A DNA stretch of 64,000 bases, from positions 11,448,318 to 11,512,317 of the forward strand of contig NC_058506.1 of NCBI RefSeq assembly GCF_020382885.2. Reading direction: 5' to 3'. Positions 25,301 to 36,944 of this stretch are shown here, in pieces. Origin of the DNA: Scatophagus argus. Taxonomy: Eukaryota > Chordata > Actinopteri > Scatophagidae. How positions within the stretch are numbered: position 1 is the first letter of the stretch; each line of letters opens with the position of its first letter. Under the pieces are notes generated by a model, which made no database searches, was not told where the DNA came from, and was given only the letters and a program-made list of their open reading frames with translations. The translations under genes and the position numbers were made by a program.

Positions 25301-25686
25301 CCTGAGCAACTGCAATGAATCACTGGACGAGGAGCTGCTGCAGCTGGTTACTTTGTGTGAGTGTCTGAAGCAGCTGAAAGTCTGGGCTTTCCTGGAAATC
25401 AGCACCGCGCAGAGGCTGCTGCACATCAGACTGACACAAAGGAAATTACTCAACAAGATCCGGGTGAGAGCATAAGATGAATACTGCTTGAATATACACA
25501 TGTACAGAGAAGTGTATACCATGACAATGCATTTGTGTTGATCATTATGTCTTCCAGGTGAGAATGTACTCAGTACTCAATGACATCGAAGAGCAGGAAG
25601 ACCAACTGGAGGAAATATTGTCTTCCTACCTGCCTCTTCCTCCTGAACTGGAGTTTTTGGCAATAGTCTACCCCTTTCTTGATTGA
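22355..25686 (+). CDS. fbxo39: F-box only protein 39
   Basis: Substrate-recognition subunit of an SCF (SKP1-CUL1-F-box) ubiquitin ligase; its substrates are not evident from sequence. Six coding exons close in phase to 487 aa (human about 442): 22355-22806, 22913-23084, 23554-23862, 24247-24471, 25287-25463 and 25558-25686. The F-box is at about residues 45-90 (LLPHVCLRHVF..DRMSADLVCRHW). Leucine-rich repeat-like segments follow, with blocks shared with human FBXO39: LELDR.W, SDELL, QLARILLPEI, SLDEELLQLV and KVWAFL. The ending LAIVYPFLD corresponds to the human FVIVYSVM end. The chosen ATG gives MDED, matching the human MDEE start; an in-frame ATG at 22268 would add 29 residues. The segment at about 285-300, rich in Arg and Trp, aligns poorly with human. 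Confidence 0.92.
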
Positions 25687-25724
25687 TGAACACAAGAGGA
25701 GTTGATAAGCAAAAACAAAAACAA

Positions 25725-25732
25725 AAAAAGAA
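25725..25732 (+). terminator. fbxo39: Candidate polyadenylation signal of fbxo39
   Basis: An AATAAA lies in an A-rich stretch about 45 bases after the stop codon. The 3'UTR would be very short if this is used. Confidence 0.35.
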
Positions 25733-25936
25733 ATAAAAAAAACATGAAGCATGAAACTCAATTGTTTTACAAATCAATAACCACACAAACAATATTTGAT
25801 CATTTTAGGTTGCAGTTCTGGCACTGACTGACCGACTCTCTCTGCTCCGGGCTGTTTTTCTCTGAGAGGGTTGGGGGTTATGGGCGTGTGTGGAAACACT
25901 GACCTACTTTCACAGTCGAGGGTGATGGGGGAGGCA

Positions 25937-25937
<1 letters not shown>

Positions 25938-25972
<35 letters not shown>
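25938..25972. repeat. (GT)n microsatellite
   Basis: About 17 GT units in the spacer between fbxo39 and slc25a1. Confidence 0.95.
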
Positions 25973-25973
<1 letters not shown>

Positions 25974-26388
25974 CTGGCATGGCGAGAGCACTATTTAAGG
26001 GAACAGGGATTAAGAGGCAACAGCAATATACTAAACTCTTGACTGCATGGCTCCCGACTCACTACCAAGGGAGTTAGGTCTATTGTGTTGGCTTAATGGT
26101 ATTAATTTAATTATTTCTAATTATTATCATCAGAGCACGCTATGGCTCTGAGAGTATTAGTGTAAATCTCTGTTGATAGCCCAAAATCCCCCCATTATTA
26201 CATACTCGTGCACACACTAAACATGCCTCTACATACTTAAAATCAAATCTTTTTCAATTATTTTCTCAAAGCATTGTGAACTAATAACGCTTAATGTCTG
26301 TGGTAACTAATTTGGATCATCACAGGCCTCGTAGTCGACAGAATAGAAATGAGCCTCGCCACATCAGTAGAACAGCATCCTCCACGCT

Positions 26389-26457
26389 ATTGGTGGACAA
26401 AAATCATGCACAGTCACGTGACATGAGTATTAGTACTGGGCGGCACGGTGAGCCAAT
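26389..26457 (+). promoter_or_regulatory. slc25a1: Promoter elements of slc25a1: CCAAT / E-box / CCAAT
   Basis: An inverted CCAAT box (ATTGG, 26389-26393), a CACGTG E-box in the context GTCACGTGAC (26415-26420) and a direct CCAAT box (26453-26457) lie within 70 bases, 130-200 bases before the start codon. There is no TATA box nearby. NF-Y and USF-type sites fit a metabolic gene; mammalian SLC25A1 is known to be controlled by lipogenic factors including SREBP. Factor binding here is inferred from motif alone. Confidence 0.6.
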
Positions 26458-26592
26458 GGGCTGCTTCATCACCTGACCGCTATTTGAATATTGATTCTCC
26501 CCCAGCAGCCACACTGGTGCGCCTTCCTGTGTTGTTGTTGTCTGTCTGATATTGTCCGTCACCGCATATAGAGATTTCCTACCACCGCCAAA

Positions 26593-27530
26593 ATGTCCTC
26601 ACTGCTGAAGCCGTTCTCGGTGTGTGAGGGTCCGTGCGAGAGCTGCGGTGTGAGGAGAGGATACCCGAGCTCGGCTCCCCTTCATCAGCAGCCTTCATCC
26701 CGGCGTCTGGCTGCCGCTGCCGTCGCGGCGGGGCTGGGCTCTCTGCCCGCCCACCAGCGCTCGTACGCGGCGCGGAGAAACCTGGCGGCTGCTGCAGTAG
26801 GAGGCAGGAAAATAACGCATCCCGGAAAAGCCATCCTTGCAGGTAGATTTTGCAGAGCAATTATTCATCCCGCACATTTCGCCTCCTGCCTTCAGCACAG
26901 CGCAGTCTAATCTCAGTCTGTCGCCCATTAAAGCTACCCATGACGAACTGGGTCAAAACGTACTCAGGCAGAAGTGATGCTACAGCTGTCTTTATGTGTA
27001 TTTTCTGTATTTATTTACTACTGCGCTCACATTTTGATGATCTGCCTTAAATCATCCATGTGCTGAAAGGAGTCTGCTGCGTATTGAATAGAGGCAGGCA
27101 TAACAGCCCTCAGCTCTGCTTTCCAGATCAGTACCTACATCACATTACAGTAAAACACAAATGTACATCAGGAATGATCTAGCAGCCGCATCACCCTGCA
27201 ACTGATCCAGCTAATCTTTTATTGAGCTGAAATAGAAATGCTGGCGCGTTCCTCCTGTTAGAACATTCAAGAACAGTCCCGCATAGTGAGTCAACAAATC
27301 CTGACAGCAGGGTTTCTCTCCTTTGCTCCCTCTCACTCAGGTGGCATAGCAGGAGGAATCGAGATCTGTATCACCTTCCCCACAGAGTATGTGAAGACCC
27401 AGCTGCAGCTTGATGAAAGAGCCAACCAGCCGCGATACAGAGGGATTGGTAGGTCACTGGGACATGTGTGGCTGCTGACTGGCTGCAGGTTTGCTCATTA
27501 GTCTGCTGCTGGGTTACTCACTCCTGGATG

Positions 27531-27562
<32 letters not shown>

Positions 27563-28600
27563 ACAGGTGACTGTGTGAGGTTGACTGTGCAGGATCACGG
27601 GCTCAGAGGATTGTATCGAGGTCTCAGCTCCCTGCTCTATGGATCAATACCCAAGTCTGCAGTGAGGTGATGATGAACACATGACATACAGGAGCTTTAC
27701 TGAACATAAAACATCAGAAAACTGGTGATCTCATCAGATCCGTCTTGTATTGTCCAATCAACCATCCAAAAGCTGAACATGTTAAAGTTGCAGCCAACAG
27801 TTCACATCAGTTCACAAATCTCACATTCCAGAAACTGGAACTGTCAAATGTTTGCTATTTTTTGCTTTAAGAATTATTTTTTTTGACAATTTAATGTTAA
27901 ATCAGTGATCAGTACAGTAATTTTCTGTCACTCAGCTAACCAATTAATCAGGTATACCTATTACACTCAAATCCATCATGCAAATGTTCCCCTGCTGACG
28001 TTTATTCTGACCTTTGTCATCCTCGATCATCTTCCTGTCTTTCACAGGTTTGGCACGTTTGAAATGCTAAGTAACCCAATGCGAGATGCCACAGGTCGGC
28101 TAGACAACACGGGGAGCCTCTTGTGTGGCTTAGGGGCGGGTGTAGCAGAGGCCATTGTGGTTGTGTGCCCCATGGAGACACTGAAGGTCAGGAGCTGGTT
28201 GCTTTTATGTTCTGTTCTCATGTCTGTTTTTATCAACACTGATCTCAGTCTTGATGAAATCTTCCCTTGTCCTCCAGGTGAAGATGATCCATGACCAGTG
28301 TTCCCTTAGACCTCGCTACAGAGGCTTCTTTCACGGAGTCAGTGAGATTATCAGAGAACAGGGTAAGACGGCAGTTGGGCTAATGGTAACGAGAACAGAG
28401 TCTGTAGTTATCAAGATATGTGTGTGTGTGTGTAGTTTATGTGGAATGACGTAAACACCATCTGTTCCGCTCCTTTAGGTGTCAGGGGGACTTATCAAGG
28501 TCTGACAGCGACCGTGCTCAAACAAGGAACCAATCAGGCCATCCGATTCTATGTGATGAACTTGCTGCGCAATTGGTACAAAGGTGAGAAAGCCTGCACG

Positions 28601-28635
<35 letters not shown>

Positions 28636-29207
28636 TCCCATATCCTGTCCAGTTGACTGATGCATTTTCCACGAAAATTTCCTTTTCCCTTTCGGATTTG
28701 GCCTCTAAGGTGACGATCCCAGACGAGAAATGCACCCGATTGTCACGGCGATGTTTGGAGCGACGGCGGGAGCTGCCAGTGTGTTCGGAAATACGCCTCT
28801 GGATGTGGTGAAGACCAGGATGCAGGTAGGCAACACAGCATGTGATGTTTTTATTGCTGTCATCAGATCTGCCATCTTTAAGACACACTGAGGGTTTTTT
28901 TGTTGTTGTTGTTTTTGTAGGGTTTAGAGGCCCACCGCTACAAAAACACAGTGGACTGTGCCTTCCAGATCTTGAAGCATGAAGGGCCACAGGCGTGAGT
29001 TAACCCTGATCCTGCTCCTGATCAACACCATTTAATTCAATCCACTACAGACAACAACCATTTAACCTCCTTACATCTGGTCCTTCCCGCAGCTTCTACA
29101 AAGGAACAGTTCCCAGGCTTGGGCGCGTGTGCTTGGACGTGGCCATTGTCTTTGTCATCTACGAGGAGGTGGTCAAACTACTCAACAACGTGTGGAAGAC
29201 GCAGTAG
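26593..29207 (+). CDS. slc25a1: Mitochondrial citrate (tricarboxylate) carrier
   Basis: Inner-membrane carrier that exchanges mitochondrial citrate for cytosolic malate, supplying acetyl-CoA for fatty acid and sterol synthesis. Nine coding exons close in phase to 363 aa: 26593-26842, 27341-27448, 27567-27666, 28048-28186, 28278-28362, 28479-28583, 28710-28825, 28921-28994 and 29093-29207. It has the three-repeat SLC25 fold with signature motifs PTEYVK (97-102), PMETLK (194-199) and PLDVVK (292-297). The blocks [21 protein letters not shown] and [20 protein letters not shown] are nearly identical to human. The C-terminus ...NNVWKTQ matches human ...NKVWKTD. The N-terminus is about 50 residues longer than human (311 aa), Ala/Arg/Ser-rich and acid-poor, like a mitochondrial presequence; it also contains two Cys pairs. 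Whether the paralogue is slc25a1a or slc25a1b cannot be decided here. Confidence 0.96.
27532..27560. repeat. (GT)n microsatellite next to the exon 3 acceptor of slc25a1
   Basis: A run of about 14 GT units ends only six bases before the acceptor at 27566, so it partly replaces the usual pyrimidine tract. Confidence 0.9.
28602..28633. repeat. (AC)n microsatellite
   Basis: Sixteen AC units in intron 6 of slc25a1. Confidence 0.95.
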
Positions 29208-31080
29208 ACGGGTGGTGACTGAGGTCCAGAGGGAAGCACAGAACAGTGCCTCACGCTACGCACAACTGAACACCTCTACTCAACTTCATACAAGCTCTCC
29301 GCATCGCCCTGCGCTGATGACATTCCACCAGTTCCCACTTCTACTGAAATAAATCATTTGCAGGATGTATCCTCAACACACTGATTTAAAAAAAACAAAA
29401 AAAAAGCAAAAAACGGTTGAGATTGGGAGTGGCTGCTTGCACAAAACAAGTTCAAGTTCAATTTTTAATATTTTTTCCCAGTCGCGCAGCTTAAGAATCT
29501 GAAAGAATATTTTAATTTGAAGGAAAGGAAACATAAAATGAAGTCGTGAAATGATGTGTTATTTTGTGCGCCTGACCAAACTCATTTTCTTGAGTCTTAT
29601 TACCCGAAAAAAATAGTGTATTTAGGGAACAAACACACATATTACTAACCAAAGTTTCAGATTAGAGAAAAGAAAAAGTAACCTGCGTCGGTTTTAAAAA
29701 GAGTTATTACGTATGTCTGATGTTTTACCTTCCTATGACTGTTGTTACTGCACATGTTGTAGAGTGAACACTTTGTACTGAAACCATAAATGTGTCTTTT
29801 GATTCACTGACTACTTCTGACTACTCTGAATGAAGACGAAGATGCTACTAGACGATAATAAGCTGCAGTACTCTAAAATGTCAGTGCAGTACTTCAGCAC
29901 ATCTCCGTGTTGTTATTGCTCGCTTGGCCGTGCTTGTGATGTCATTGCGCTAAAATTTCACAGTATTTCCTCGCCAGTGATGAACATTAGATACAGTTCA
30001 TTGTGCATTTTATGGCCACTGCAGACAACAAAGAGTACAGCCGCATGAATCTTTGCGTAGCATTTGGTCCTGTTAATGCAAACAAATCCATATTAAGCAC
30101 AACGTTCACATGCAGTGTTGAGAGTAGGAGACGCATGCTGATTTGTTAACAGAAATAAGTGAGCCTATTGTTGCCATTCTGAGGAAAACTACTACATTTT
30201 TATTCAAAATGGCAGCTTTAATTGGGACTATTTGAGCAGGAATGCTTTGCTTGGAGCCTCAGTCAGGCTGCCTGCAGTATCAAAATGAATCCACTCACGC
30301 TCAAGATGAGATGACAACACGTAAACATGTCCGACTATGTAAGCCATACGTTTTCAGTGCATTTGAGCCGAGTCTGTAGTTTGTTGCGCTTTTTGATTCA
30401 CTCATCAAACTGTTTTCTAGTCAGATGTCACTTTAATATTCTTTACCTCAAGCTAACACGTTACAGTAGCTTTTTGTATGCTAACTGATGAAATTGTGTT
30501 TCACTAAATGCACTCCTTATTGTCTGATATAGTGTTTACATGTCTGCTGAAAGATGTTACAGGGACACCGAATGTGTCGGAGGCTTGATCACATAAGTGA
30601 CTGGTATTTAGGCAAGGCTTGGTTTAGATCAACCAAGTAGCACCACACAGCCTTGCACAGAAGCCTTTTACTCCTCTTTGCCAAAATACTTCAGTAGAAT
30701 CCGATGTTATAACCCTGATAGGAGCAAATCTTTGTTTAATTTCAAACCAAGAGCAACAGAATATTGTTTAAGATTTATTTCTTCACTGTTTTGCTTTCAT
30801 TAATTCATGCTGCTGTTTAGACTCTTCACGTGTTCATGCTGTTCATTTCATAAACAGGCCAACACATCGTGTACCTTATCGTACAACATATCAGATTCGG
30901 TCCTTCTGAGCAAACTGAAGGGTTCATTCATTCATGAAATCTACTGGTACGACAAGATAAATATAAAAAAAAAAAAACAACACATCAGTGCTCCAAGTAC
31001 GATTATATGACCAGATGTGGAAACCCCTGGAGAGACATATTTAGACATGCAATGGTTTCAATAAACTTGTGATTAATAAT
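29208..31080 (+). other. slc25a1: 3'UTR of slc25a1 (probable, two possible ends)
   Basis: After the TAG stop, AATAAA motifs occur at 29348-29353 (140 bases downstream) and 31060-31065 (about 1.85 kb downstream). The intervening DNA has no recognised gene. A long and a short 3'UTR are both possible; the longer assignment is inference. Confidence 0.45.
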
Positions 31081-32342
31081 CTGATGTCTGTGACTCTGGA
31101 AATGTGTTTAAGCATTGAATGTAAATGAACTGTAATTTGCTTACATGTAGATAGAAAGAAAGAAAGAGGCAGGCTTTCATCTTGTCCCCCACATGAATGG
31201 GGATTGAGTGTTATTATGTGACATTGAGTATATTTTAGATCCACCAACTGTCCAGTAAAATGACACCAAAATCTTATACCTCTAAGTATATATATTGGAT
31301 GCAACCTCTTGCATTCAGTCATGTATGAGAAAGGATCTAAAAGCCACTGTTAAAAACATTTATCTTATGTGATTGACTTTATAAATAGAAATTCGTTCTC
31401 AAATTAATTGTAACTGGAGTGAGTGAAGACTTATGGAAGTATGAATTGTTGTTCTGTAAATATTTATTCATATTAAATATTCACACAGCCAGTTGTATAC
31501 AGAAAATATAAACATGTAATTTGAACTGGAATGGTGAACCTCAATGAGGTGAGAATCAGAGTTCAGTGCTGGTGACACTTGGCTTGACCACCCAGGCAAA
31601 AGAAAAAAAAATCAGCAGGCTGAAGCTTTGCTGACTGCAGGACAGAGGAGATTAAAGGCTGAAGGAGCAGGGCGGGCATGGTCAGCATTAACATCACAGA
31701 GGAAGGCATTAGCGCTCCCACCTGCTGCCGCGCCGGTCCACCTGTCACCTACAGTTCGCCTAGAAAGGCTTAAGGTGAAGGAGGGGATGCACACACTGCT
31801 GATAAAAGCATTAGTTTTCCTTATGTGAGGGTGAAATCCTGTGTGTCTCATTTCATTCCTTCAGAAAAAATTTCATGGTCAGAATTTAAAGCTTATGTAT
31901 TCACATTTTAAATATATAACCTTGTTTTAGTTTCTGCACATGGTTATGGCACTATAATAAGGCTTAGGAGTAAGTTGTGTAATTGTCTTTACATGCCTTA
32001 GCGACAAAACATTATGTACATGAATGGAAAATCCTATGTTCATGTTGCTATTGGTGACATACATACTACAAGGCAGCGTCTACCTGCAGTAATGTCTGTG
32101 TCCTGCTGATTACAAACTCATTTTACATTCCCACTCAGCCGAACACCTCTACAGTGTTACATTGTTAAGATTCCCACAGTGGATTTGAATCTGGTGATGC
32201 ATCTTGCATCATGACTGCATCAGAGTTCATCATTTAGGTTTAGGTACACTCTAACCACCTTCGCTCCAGCTGTCAGGCTCCTTGAATGCAGAAGATGTGA
32301 AATCTTCTTCCACAGAGAGGAAAGTGGGGGGCAGTGATGTGG

Positions 32343-35300
32343 CTATCTTCTCCATCTGGAAATACCAACAAGACCAGACACTTAGGTGTTAGGAAAACAC
32401 TGTGTTTTCACAAGATAAAGATGGCTTATTGGTGTCTCACTCACATTCTGAGACATTTGTCTTTCCCACCACTGGCCACTCTTTGTCCATCGGGACTCCA
32501 GTCCACTGCATAAACCTACAAGAAAATGACAATTAGACAAAAACTAGAATTACCACCTTGCAGTTCTGCCTACTTTTTTTGAGGAACAATCACAGTGTTT
32601 TATATGTACACAATCTTAAAACATGTCTGGAGGGCATTTTGAAATATAGTCGCAGAGTTATGGTGTTGGATAACAGCCAGAGAAGTGTGTTTTAATGAAC
32701 ATTATAATATCACAGTGAAGCTGATCTTTTGGATATAAAACGTCAATACTTAAACATTTTATCCTATTAGACATTGGTGTAAAATTTTGCCATAAACGGC
32801 ACATGAGTTAAAAATGTGTTTTGTGAGGTCACATTGACCTTTGACCACCAAAATCTAAAAGTTCATCCTTGAGACCTAGTAGACCTTATGTATGAAGTAT
32901 GTGCACAGAGGTATAAAAGATACAATCAACACAGCAATCGGGAAGCAGCACTTTCCCTTCCCCCACCTCGTCAGCATGGCCAGGTAGGTCCATGTTCAGC
33001 TTCCCGGTCTTGATGTCCCAAACTTTAAGCGTGCTGTCGCTGCTGCCGCTGACCAGCAGCCTGCTGTCTGCCGACCACGCCACTTGATACACAGATCCCA
33101 CATGGCCACGCAGGGACATTAAGTACCTTTGGTAAAGTGGACAAGCAGGCAGAGAAATAACTACGCAGTGACACGCTGAGGCCTACAGCACCATCACCTG
33201 GACAACAGTAATATTACACAGTGATTTCTGATCTCCTGGACAAAGTGAGCTTTGCTGCTCAAAACAATTGAGGCTTTCTTACTTTCCAGTGCGTCCATCC
33301 CAGATTTTAATGGACTTGTCAAATGAGGCAGAGGCAAGGAGCCTGGTGTCTGGGGAGAAGAGCACCTCATTGACCAGAGCACTGTGGCCAGTCATCCTGG
33401 CCAGAGGCTTCTTGTCTTCTGCAGGGTTCCACAGAAATAAGGTGAAGTCATCTGAGCCAGACACCAATCGCTCAGGTGCTGGACCCTGCAGAATGACAGC
33501 AGGTACTGATGATGGTACTGATACAAGGGAAATAAGGACTTGAGAACATCAGTGCAGATGACCAACAGTACTTACCCTAACTTTATTATATCTCTGCAAA
33601 GCTTTCTCCTTCAGCTCTTCCACTAGGGGAAAACAAAATTATTGTTGCATAAAAATATTATCTTGTGAATTAAAAGAGAGTTACTTAAAGAATTAAATTA
33701 GAGCTACTAAATTAAAGAGAGCTACTGACACCATTAAAATTGTATCCCACAAGGAACTTAGATGGTTCTTACGCGATCCAGTGAGGTCCTGGGGGTTGAC
33801 AGTGGCGGTTGCGGGTTCAAAAGCTCCAGTGCGCAGGACGTAGTCTGTGCTGAGAGCCAGGGTGTTCACCCAGTGGGCGTGGCCCTGTAGAGTCCTGCAC
33901 TGGACACCCTATACTCACAAATACAAACAGACATTAAAGTCTTGCATTGACACACAAATGTCTTCTCTGTCTCATTCAAGATCCACATTTTATTAAGTGT
34001 CTCAGCCACACACAAACTTACATCTTTGGCTCTCCAGACTTTAACTGTTCTGTCCTGGGAGGAAGTGTAGAGAAGTCCATCTCCTCCCCACTTCACACAG
34101 GTGACTGACTGAGTGTGTCCTGTCAGAATCTTGTCACAGCGTCCCAACACGGTGTCCCAAATACGTACTGAGCCGTCCTTTGAGCTACTGGCTAAGTATC
34201 GACATTCTGGGTTACTGACAGGCACAGAGGAAAGGGCAGATCAGAAAAACAGCACATTAAAAAGATATTTCCCAATTCAAAATCAATTATACAATACAGA
34301 CAATACAGAAAATCCTGATGTCACATCCTGGCTTGTCTCTAGTCCAGTTCCAGTGAGTCGTTACAGTGTGACAGTGAGCAACATGCACAATACCATCGCC
34401 TTGAAGCTAAAAGAGCCAAATGGACTTATTTACACCTGTGCTTTTCCTAATTTGACACGTCGAGATATTTTCGGTGAAAAAGGACTATTGTTGTTATAAT
34501 TTTACAGATTCTCAAGCAAAACACATGTGTGCAGATACTGCATTTGAGTGGGAATTCAGGTCAGTAGTAAGACAGGCAGTAATTTACAGAAATGAGAATG
34601 AGATGAGTTTGAGCCCTCACAGATGGAGAGGTTCCCAGCAGAGCCAAGTGATCCACTTGGTGTGTCCTGTCAAAGTCTTCCCCAGCTGTGTACCTGTCAC
34701 TGGATCCCACAGACAGATCTACAGAAGCAGAACCACAGAGGATAAATACATCATGTTCACAGGATACACCTTGAAATCATAAGTCTGACACGTTGGGAGC
34801 TCACCTGACTGTTCTTGCACCCTGAAGCCAGCTTCTTGCCATCTGGTGACCAGGCAATGCTCAGTACCCAATGTGTGTGTCCTGTAGTAAAACAGAATAA
34901 AACTCCATGGTGTCTACAGCCATTAATCAATCATTTGCATTGTGTTGCAAGCAGATCATACTGCCCTACAGAAGTGACTTTATACCTCTGGCAGTGTGGT
35001 GAGGCGTCTCAGTTGTCAAGTCCCAAAAGCGCACTGTGGTATCACCTGAACCACTGGCTAGATATCTAAAACAAAACAAGGCATGTGTACACATAGCAAA
35101 ATTTAGGACAAATACAAATATAAAAAAGGCATAACAACACAGGAAAGAAAAGTTGGAGCTATTCAGGTACTTACTTGCCAGTGGGGCTGAAAGCAGTTGA
35201 GATGACAGCTTCTGTGTGCCCCTGCAGTGTGCTGGTACAGCGGGCCACAGCTCGAACCCTGAACACAGCCTGAGGCTGGTACACCACTGGCAGAACCTGC

Positions 35301-35949
35301 TCTGTCTCAACACCAAGAGCCTTCACAGACGAGCCCAGACTGGACACCACCTCGACCTCTCCACGCACAAAGAATGCCAGTGGCACTGGCTCCTCCTAGA
35401 GTGAAAAACAGAAAAACAGAAAAAAATATATTCACTGGAACGTATTATATAAGCTGAATACCTGTGTCCAAGAGGGGTAGCCTGTGAGGTGTTTGAGTGG
35501 TGATCTCTTTGTAGGATAATGAAATCTGCATTTGGTTACTTGATTAGTGTTACTACACTTTGGGATTTACCACGTTAAACTTGACAACAGAGATAAAAGT
35601 ACTTAAACCAGAGTGATATTGAAACATATATATATAAAGTAATACTTCATATAGTGTTCAAATGATAACCTTCACACTCTGAAACACTGAGACACACATT
35701 TGCATTCAAAAGTGAGTGTTGCAGACGTGGTCAAAATTTGGCTAAAAATATAAGACTGAATGTCTTTGTTTGCAGATCTGTACAGCAACAAGTTATATGT
35801 CAGCTGGTTACCTTCTGTAACAGTGCATTGCAGACAAGCTGCAGCTTATCTGGTGTGATGTCCAGAGGCACATCAAAAGGTGATCCCAAAACCTCCCCAT
35901 TCTCATCCTGAAACTGGATCAACAGCCGCTCCACGTCCTCGTCGCTCAT
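32343..35949 (-). CDS. nle1: Notchless homolog 1 (WD40 ribosome-assembly factor)
   Basis: Nuclear and nucleolar WD40 protein that binds the AAA ATPase midasin (MDN1/Rea1) through its N-terminal NLE domain during pre-60S maturation; also named as a Notch modulator. Twelve coding exons, listed 5' to 3', close in phase to 478 aa (human 485): 35812-35949, 35175-35395, 34986-35065, 34805-34881, 34621-34718, 34022-34214, 33773-33908, 33576-33622, 33283-33485, 32967-33126, 32445-32515 and 32343-32355. The NLE domain spans about residues 9-95 ([10 protein letters not shown]...[12 protein letters not shown]). About eight WD40 repeats follow from residue 107, with GH..V and WD dipeptides throughout. 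The last exon contributes only IWRR and stop, as in human. The spacer [16 protein letters not shown] is also conserved. Very high overall similarity to human. Confidence 0.96.
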
Positions 35950-36637
35950 CCTCTGTTTGATTTAGGTCCAAATAAAACAAAAACATATTTTTACAAAGAT
36001 GGAGGATTATACACAGTACACAAAGTTATACGTATTTAAGTAAATACTACAAATAAAGAATGTTTATGTTCTTTGGGAGACCTCTGCTTTAAACTTATAT
36101 TTGCTGAAAGAACACATTAAGAAGTCAATTTTTTAAAATGTTTACATGCTGGGGCTGATCCTGCCTGATGAGGAAGAATAAGCTGCATCACCGTAAGGAC
36201 ACACCATAACATTATATTTGCATCAGCACACGTTTTGCAGTTTATTCTATTAGTAAAATGGTATGAAAGCAACATTACAGCTAGCTATACTACCTCACAA
36301 AACGTTCATAATGTAAACTCACTAACGCTGATTTAGAACATAGGACAGGACACAACACGCTGTAGAGCCATGTGTAACACTGTTATTACAAAGATTAGCA
36401 CCAAATCGTAGCTGAATTATTTAGCGGTTTACATTTAGCCACCGTAGCACTCGTAAACCATATGATGTGATGTCAACCAATAAAGCTAACTTCGCTAGCC
36501 TGCTGCTAGCCAGTATTTGAAGACCTAATTCCTTTTAGCAGCGGTGGCAAGAAAGTCAAACACTTGTTACTTCTTAACAAAAGGGTGTCCAGTTTTATAT
36601 CAAATTGGATTAGCACATAAAAGCGATATAACTTTAC

Positions 36638-36720
36638 CTTTAGTGAGCTAGCAACGTGTTATAACTACCCACGTGTGTACCTCCGAAGAACCTTTAAAGG
36701 AAAGATACTCAAAGGAGCTG
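36638..36720 (-). other. nle1: Probable non-coding exon 1 of nle1
   Basis: On the minus strand a donor CTAAAG|GTAAAG occurs at 36638. The coding exon is preceded by AAACAG just before its ATG, an apparent acceptor. The upstream limit is estimated from the promoter motif at 36.75 kb. Confidence 0.5.
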
Positions 36721-36747
36721 GAGCTGTCATGATAGTGAACGGAGTCA

Positions 36748-36766
36748 CGCAATGCATTGTGGGAGA
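36748..36766 (-). promoter_or_regulatory. nle1: ZNF143/Staf-type promoter site of nle1
   Basis: Read on the minus strand the bases are CTCCCACAATGCATTGCG, matching the core (T)CCCANAATGCNNTGCG of the ZNF143 (SBS) site found at many TATA-less housekeeping promoters. It lies just upstream of the presumed first exon. Binding is inferred from the motif. Confidence 0.6.
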
Positions 36767-36944
36767 GTAATGTGAGGAAGCGAAGAACCGTTGTGATTTG
36801 TTGGATTGCCGTACAACCAGAGAATTTCTAACAGGAGAAGAACTTTGATGCTTGTCATTTACGCCAAAGAGTTCAATCTTTGCAATCTTTGCACAGACCA
36901 CTGTGCTCTTTGGGACCTTTAATAGTAATTAAGGCGGCAGAAAT

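Noticed and set aside
31563-31851. Overlapping open frames on both strands near 31.7 kb
   Set aside because: They have no recognisable domain and no splice context; the region is more likely 3'UTR of nle1 or spacer.
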